NCBI RefSeq assembly: GCF_900199215.1 | Contig: NZ_FZQA01000001.1 | Span: 806,001-870,000 of the forward strand | Origin: Amphiplicatus metriothermophilus | Lineage (GTDB): Bacteria; Pseudomonadota; Alphaproteobacteria; Caulobacterales; Parvularculaceae | DNA length: 64,000 nt | Direction: 5' to 3' | Shown here: one piece after another, positions 60,957-64,000 of the stretch | Numbering within the stretch: the stretch's first letter is position 1 | Layout: every line of letters begins with the position of its first letter | Notes under the pieces: generated by a model | What the model was told of the DNA's origin: nothing | Seen by the model: only the letters and a program-made list of their open reading frames with translations | Database searches by the model: none | Program-made: the position numbers and the translations under genes

Positions 60957-61421
60957 TCAGGCCGCGTGCGGCCGGGCCGCGTCGATGGCCACGGCGAACA
61001 GCGCCTCGGCGGTCTGCGCCCCGCGCAGGGTCGCGCGGACATGCTCGTCGCGCAGCAGGCGCGAGACCTTGGCGAGGGCCTTCAGATGCGCCGCGGTGGC
61101 GTTCGCCGGGGCGAGCAGAAGAAAAATCAGATCGACGGGCTGGTCGTCCACCGAATCGAAGTCGATGGGCGTCTCAAGACGGGCCAGCACCCCGACGACG
61201 CGGGAGAGCCCCTCGATCTTGCCGTGCGGGATCGCCACGCCCGCGCCTACGCCGGTCGAGCCCAGCTGCTCGCGCTCGAGCAGGGTCGCACGCACAGCGT
61301 CGGCAGACGCGCCGGTCAGCGCCGCCGCCTTTTCGGCCAAGAGGCCCAGCGCCTCGCGCTTGCACCGCGCCTTCAGATTGAAAAGTACGCCATCGGCGCT
61401 CAGGAGCTCATCAAGACCCAT
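60957..61421 (-). CDS. ptsN: Nitrogen-regulatory PTS IIA protein PtsN
   Basis: A 154-residue EIIA-Ntr protein. LKARCKREALGLLAEKAAALTG and STGVGAGVAIPHGKIEG, with the phosphorylated His in IPHGK, identify it. It takes phosphate from NPr and links nitrogen and carbon status to regulators and transporters. The ATG at 61421 was chosen over a GTG at 61436. It ends the rpoN-hpf-ptsN series. Confidence 0.96.
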   Translation of the reverse strand: MGLDELLSADGVLFNLKARCKREALGLLAEKAAALTGASADAVRATLLEREQLGSTGVGAGVAIPHGKIEGLSRVVGVLARLETPIDFDSVDDQPVDLIFLLLAPANATAAHLKALAKVSRLLRDEHVRATLRGAQTAEALFAVAIDAARPHAA

Positions 61422-61544
61422 AACTACCTGCACCACGCCCTAGCGGCGCCGAACCCGCTGCGGCCCGTTCGGGCCGGCGATCCGACTTCAGTTGCGGCCT
61501 GCAAGGTCGCCCTTTGCGAGATTCCTTTGCGAGATTCTTGCCGT

Positions 61545-62129
61545 TCAGAACGCCGGATCGATCCATCCAATATGACCGTCGCGGCGACGGTAAACAACAT
61601 TTAACCTTCCATGAGCGGCGTTCTTGAACACGATCACGGGGCTGTCGACAAGGTCTAATTGCATGACCGCGTCGCCGACCGTCATTTCCCTGAGCTCGGT
61701 GCGGCTCTCCGCAACCACTACGGGCGCATTCTCCTCGCCTTGCCCGTCATGGTCGCCTTCGTCGGCTTCCTCCGCCAGAGGCGCGAGGGTGTAATAGGAC
61801 GCCGTTTCCGCCGGAAGGGGCGGCTTGCCGTTGGCGTGGTGATTCTTGAGCCGCCGCTTGTAGCGCCGCACCCGCTTTTCGAGCTTCTCTAGGGCCTCGT
61901 CGAACGCCCCATAGGCGTCGGCGGCTTCGCCATGGGCCGCGAGCAGGACGCCCGAAGCCAGACGCGCCGTCACTTCGCATTCGATGAGATGGCGCTCCTT
62001 GGCGAAAATGACGGCCGCCTCCGCGCCGCGATCGAAATATTTGGTCACGCCGTCGGTCAGCTTCTCGCCCACATGGGCCTGGAGCGCGTCGCCCAGATCC
62101 ATGTTCTTGCCTGAGACTTGTATTTCCAT
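61545..62129 (-). CDS. hpf: Ribosome hibernation-promoting factor, long form
   Basis: A 194-residue protein. The N-terminal ribosome-binding domain opens MEIQVSGKNMDLGDALQ; after a charged linker the C-terminal dimerisation domain reads REMTVGDAVMQLDLVDSPVIVFKNAAHGRLNVVYRR. Long HPF makes 100S ribosome dimers in stationary phase. It lies between rpoN and ptsN. Confidence 0.97.
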   Translation of the reverse strand: MEIQVSGKNMDLGDALQAHVGEKLTDGVTKYFDRGAEAAVIFAKERHLIECEVTARLASGVLLAAHGEAADAYGAFDEALEKLEKRVRRYKRRLKNHHANGKPPLPAETASYYTLAPLAEEADEGDHDGQGEENAPVVVAESRTELREMTVGDAVMQLDLVDSPVIVFKNAAHGRLNVVYRRRDGHIGWIDPAF

Positions 62130-62211
62130 GGGGCCTCCGAACTCGTCGCGGCGCGCCTGAGGGCGCGTCCGGCTTCCATAATATCGTCCGCCGCGGCGGC
62201 GATTAAAGGGC

Positions 62212-63723
62212 TTAGATCGCCGTTTTCAGCGCGTCGCGGCGACGCTGCACGGAGGACGGGATGTTCAGCGTCTCCCGGTATTTCGCGACCGTGCGCCGGG
62301 CGATGTCCACCCCCTCCGCGCGCAGGATTTCCACGATCTTATCGTCGGAAAGAATGGAATCGGGGGTCTCTCGGGCGATGAGCTCGCGGATGCGGTGGCG
62401 CACCGCTTCGGCCGAGCGGGCCTCGCCGCCGTCGCTCGCCGCGATCGCCGCGGTGAAGAAATATTTCATCTCGAACAGGCCGCGCGGGGTGGCCATGTAT
62501 TTGTTGGCGGTGACCCGGGATACGGTCGATTCGTGCATGGAGATGGCGTCGGCGACCGCGCGCAGGTTGAGTGGGCGCAGGTGTTTGACGCCGTAGACGA
62601 GGAAGGCGTCCTGCTGGCGGACGATCTCGCTGGCGACCTTGAGGATGGTGCGCGCGCGCTGGTCGAGGCTTTTCGCCAGCCAGTTGGCGTTGGCGAAATG
62701 TTCGTTCAGGAACGATTTGTCGGCGTCCTTGCAACCGGCCTGCGCGACCTCGGCGTAATAGCGCTGGTTGACGAGAACGCGCGGCAGCGTGTCGCTGTTG
62801 AGCTCGACCTTCCAGCCGCCGTCCGGCGCGGCGCGGACGAACACGTCCGGCACGACCACCTGGACCGGTTCGCCGCCATAGGCCGCGCCGGGCTTCGGCG
62901 TGAGGGCGCGCACCTCCGCGATCATGTCGCGCACGTCCTCTTCGTCCGCGCCCGTCGCTTTCATCAGGCCTTTGAGGTCGCCTTTTGCGAGAAGCTCCAG
63001 ATTGTCGATGAAGGCCGCCATGGCGGGATCGAGCCGGTCGCGCTCAATAAGTTGCAGGCGCAGGCATTCCTTGAGGTCGCGCGCGCCGACGCCTGACGGT
63101 TCGAAGGTCTGGATGAGGGCGAGCGTCTCCTCGACTGCGTCGAGGTCGGCGCCGAGCCGCTCCGCAACGAGATCGAGACTCTCGCGCAGATAACCCGCCT
63201 CGTCGATGAGGTCGATGAGATAGGCGCCGATCAAGAGCTTCTGCGCATCGCGCGTGGCCACGTGCAGCTGCTCGATCAGATGCTCGTGCAGGGAGACGTC
63301 TTTCGAAAGCGTGGCGTCGAATTGCCGGTCGGCGTCGAGGGGCGCCTTGCCTTCGCCGACGGCGGCCCATTCGTTCACGCGATATGCGCCGGCGTCGGGG
63401 TCGGCGCCGCTCGGATAGGCGTCCTCGTCGGCCGCGTCCATCGCTTCGCGCGCGGCGCCGGCGCCGTCTTCGCGCGCAAGGTCGAGCGGCGCGGCCTCGC
63501 GGCTTTCTTCGGCGCCCTCGCCCCGTTCGGCGCGGTCGGGCGCCTCGCCGGCCTCTTCGGTTTCGGGCGCGCGCTCCAGAAAGGGGTTCTGCTCGAGTTG
63601 ATCCTCGACGAAGGCGGCGAGCTCGATATTGGAAAGCTGCAGCAGCTTGATGGCCTGCTGCAACTGCGGCGTCATGACGAGCTGCTGGCTCTGCCGGAGT
63701 TCAAGTTTCGGTGCTAACGCCAC
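62212..63723 (-). CDS. rpoN: RNA polymerase sigma-54 factor
   Basis: A 503-residue sigma factor. Region I (LELRQSQQLVMTPQLQQAIKLLQLSNIEL) binds activators; an acidic region II follows; the core-binding domain and HTH (STVSRVTANKYMATPRGLFEMKYFF) and the RpoN box RRTVAKYRETLNIPSS complete it. GTG start with AAGGGGG upstream. It is downstream of lptB, as in many proteobacteria. In Caulobacter relatives it drives late flagellar genes. Confidence 0.98.
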   Translation of the reverse strand: MALAPKLELRQSQQLVMTPQLQQAIKLLQLSNIELAAFVEDQLEQNPFLERAPETEEAGEAPDRAERGEGAEESREAAPLDLAREDGAGAAREAMDAADEDAYPSGADPDAGAYRVNEWAAVGEGKAPLDADRQFDATLSKDVSLHEHLIEQLHVATRDAQKLLIGAYLIDLIDEAGYLRESLDLVAERLGADLDAVEETLALIQTFEPSGVGARDLKECLRLQLIERDRLDPAMAAFIDNLELLAKGDLKGLMKATGADEEDVRDMIAEVRALTPKPGAAYGGEPVQVVVPDVFVRAAPDGGWKVELNSDTLPRVLVNQRYYAEVAQAGCKDADKSFLNEHFANANWLAKSLDQRARTILKVASEIVRQQDAFLVYGVKHLRPLNLRAVADAISMHESTVSRVTANKYMATPRGLFEMKYFFTAAIAASDGGEARSAEAVRHRIRELIARETPDSILSDDKIVEILRAEGVDIARRTVAKYRETLNIPSSVQRRRDALKTAI

Positions 63724-63745
63724 ATCGCCCCCTTCGCCGGCCGCG

Positions 63746-64000
63746 TCACATCTGGAAGCGTTCGCCCAGATAGACGCGGCGCACGTCCTTGTCTCCGACG
63801 ATGTCGCCGGGCTTGCCTTCGATCAGCACTTCGCCTTCATGAATGATGTAGGCGCGGTCGATGATGTCCAGCGTCTCGCGCACGTTATGATCCGTAATCA
63901 GAACGCCGAGACCGCGCTCCTTCAGGTGCGCGACGAGCTCTCGAATGTCCGAGATCGCGAGAGGATCGATGCCTGCGAAGGGCTCGTCGAGCAGCATGAA
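63746..64000 (-). CDS. lptB: LPS export ABC transporter ATP-binding protein LptB, C-terminal part
   Basis: The last 84 residues of LptB; the 5' part lies beyond the window. Walker B with catalytic Glu reads [14 protein letters not shown], then [16 protein letters not shown] with the switch histidine, and [15 protein letters not shown]. It drives lipopolysaccharide export to the outer membrane. It lies 22 bases upstream of rpoN. Confidence 0.95.
   Translation of the reverse strand, partial: FMLLDEPFAGIDPLAISDIRELVAHLKERGLGVLITDHNVRETLDIIDRAYIIHEGEVLIEGKPGDIVGDKDVRRVYLGERFQM

Overview
The window is about 64 kb of GC-rich DNA, densely coded on both strands. It looks like the chromosome of a flagellated alphaproteobacterium with Caulobacterales, Hyphomonadaceae or Parvularculaceae affinities. 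The reasons are: FlaF and FlbT beside flagellin; a FliL, DUF6468, MotE, MotA block; a TipF-like degenerate EAL protein; a DUF1150 protein; the lptB-rpoN-hpf-ptsN order; a HAD hydrolase overlapping ribF; and a SucB-type E2 with two lipoyl domains. Genus cannot be settled from sequence alone. I see no rRNA, tRNA, insertion sequence, prophage or CRISPR array.

Region by region. Positions 1-4906 hold the 2-oxoglutarate dehydrogenase genes (sucA 3' part, sucB, lpdA) and a small membrane protein. Positions 4915-10015 hold a MarC-family protein, a LysM lipoprotein, and a glycosyltransferase/exosortase pair. Positions 10260-16081 form one minus-strand unit: an AraC-type regulator, a TonB-dependent receptor and two alpha/beta hydrolases. 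Positions 16285-21481 hold a membrane-tethered fusion of winged helix, Ser/Thr kinase and TPRs. Divergent from it is a small operon of a C-terminally sorted (PEP/VPLPA-CTERM-like) surface protein, a membrane protein and a lipoprotein. Positions 21619-31298 hold HxlR and pirin, groESL with a CIRCE operator, an OmpA lipoprotein, the TipF-like protein, a HAD hydrolase with ribF, a universal stress protein and a diguanylate cyclase.

Positions 31320-57770 are a large flagellar locus. It contains an export/rod operon (flgB-flgC-fliE-fliQ-flhA-fliR-flhB-fliJ), a lone divergent fliI, DUF1217-flbT-flaF-flagellin, flgN/flgJ-like genes, fliK-flgD, a motA-led operon running through an unrecognised 735-residue periplasmic protein into flgF-flgG-flgA-flgH and a second FliL, then fliL-DUF6468-motE, and divergently fliF-fliH-fliN-fliP-fliG. 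No fliM, motB, flgE, flgI, flgK or flgL is present here. Positions 57842-64000 return to housekeeping: uppP, a TIGR02466 protein, a threonine dehydratase, DUF1150, ptsN, hpf, rpoN and the C-terminal part of lptB.

The points I would look at first are: (1) an exosortase and a candidate substrate in the same window; (2) the winged-helix/kinase/TPR fusion, with an 11-bp-phased direct repeat in its upstream region; (3) the unrecognised periplasmic protein co-transcribed with motA, which may be a MotC-like motor partner; and (4) TTAACCAT-like boxes in several flagellar intergenic regions, which suggest CtrA-type control.
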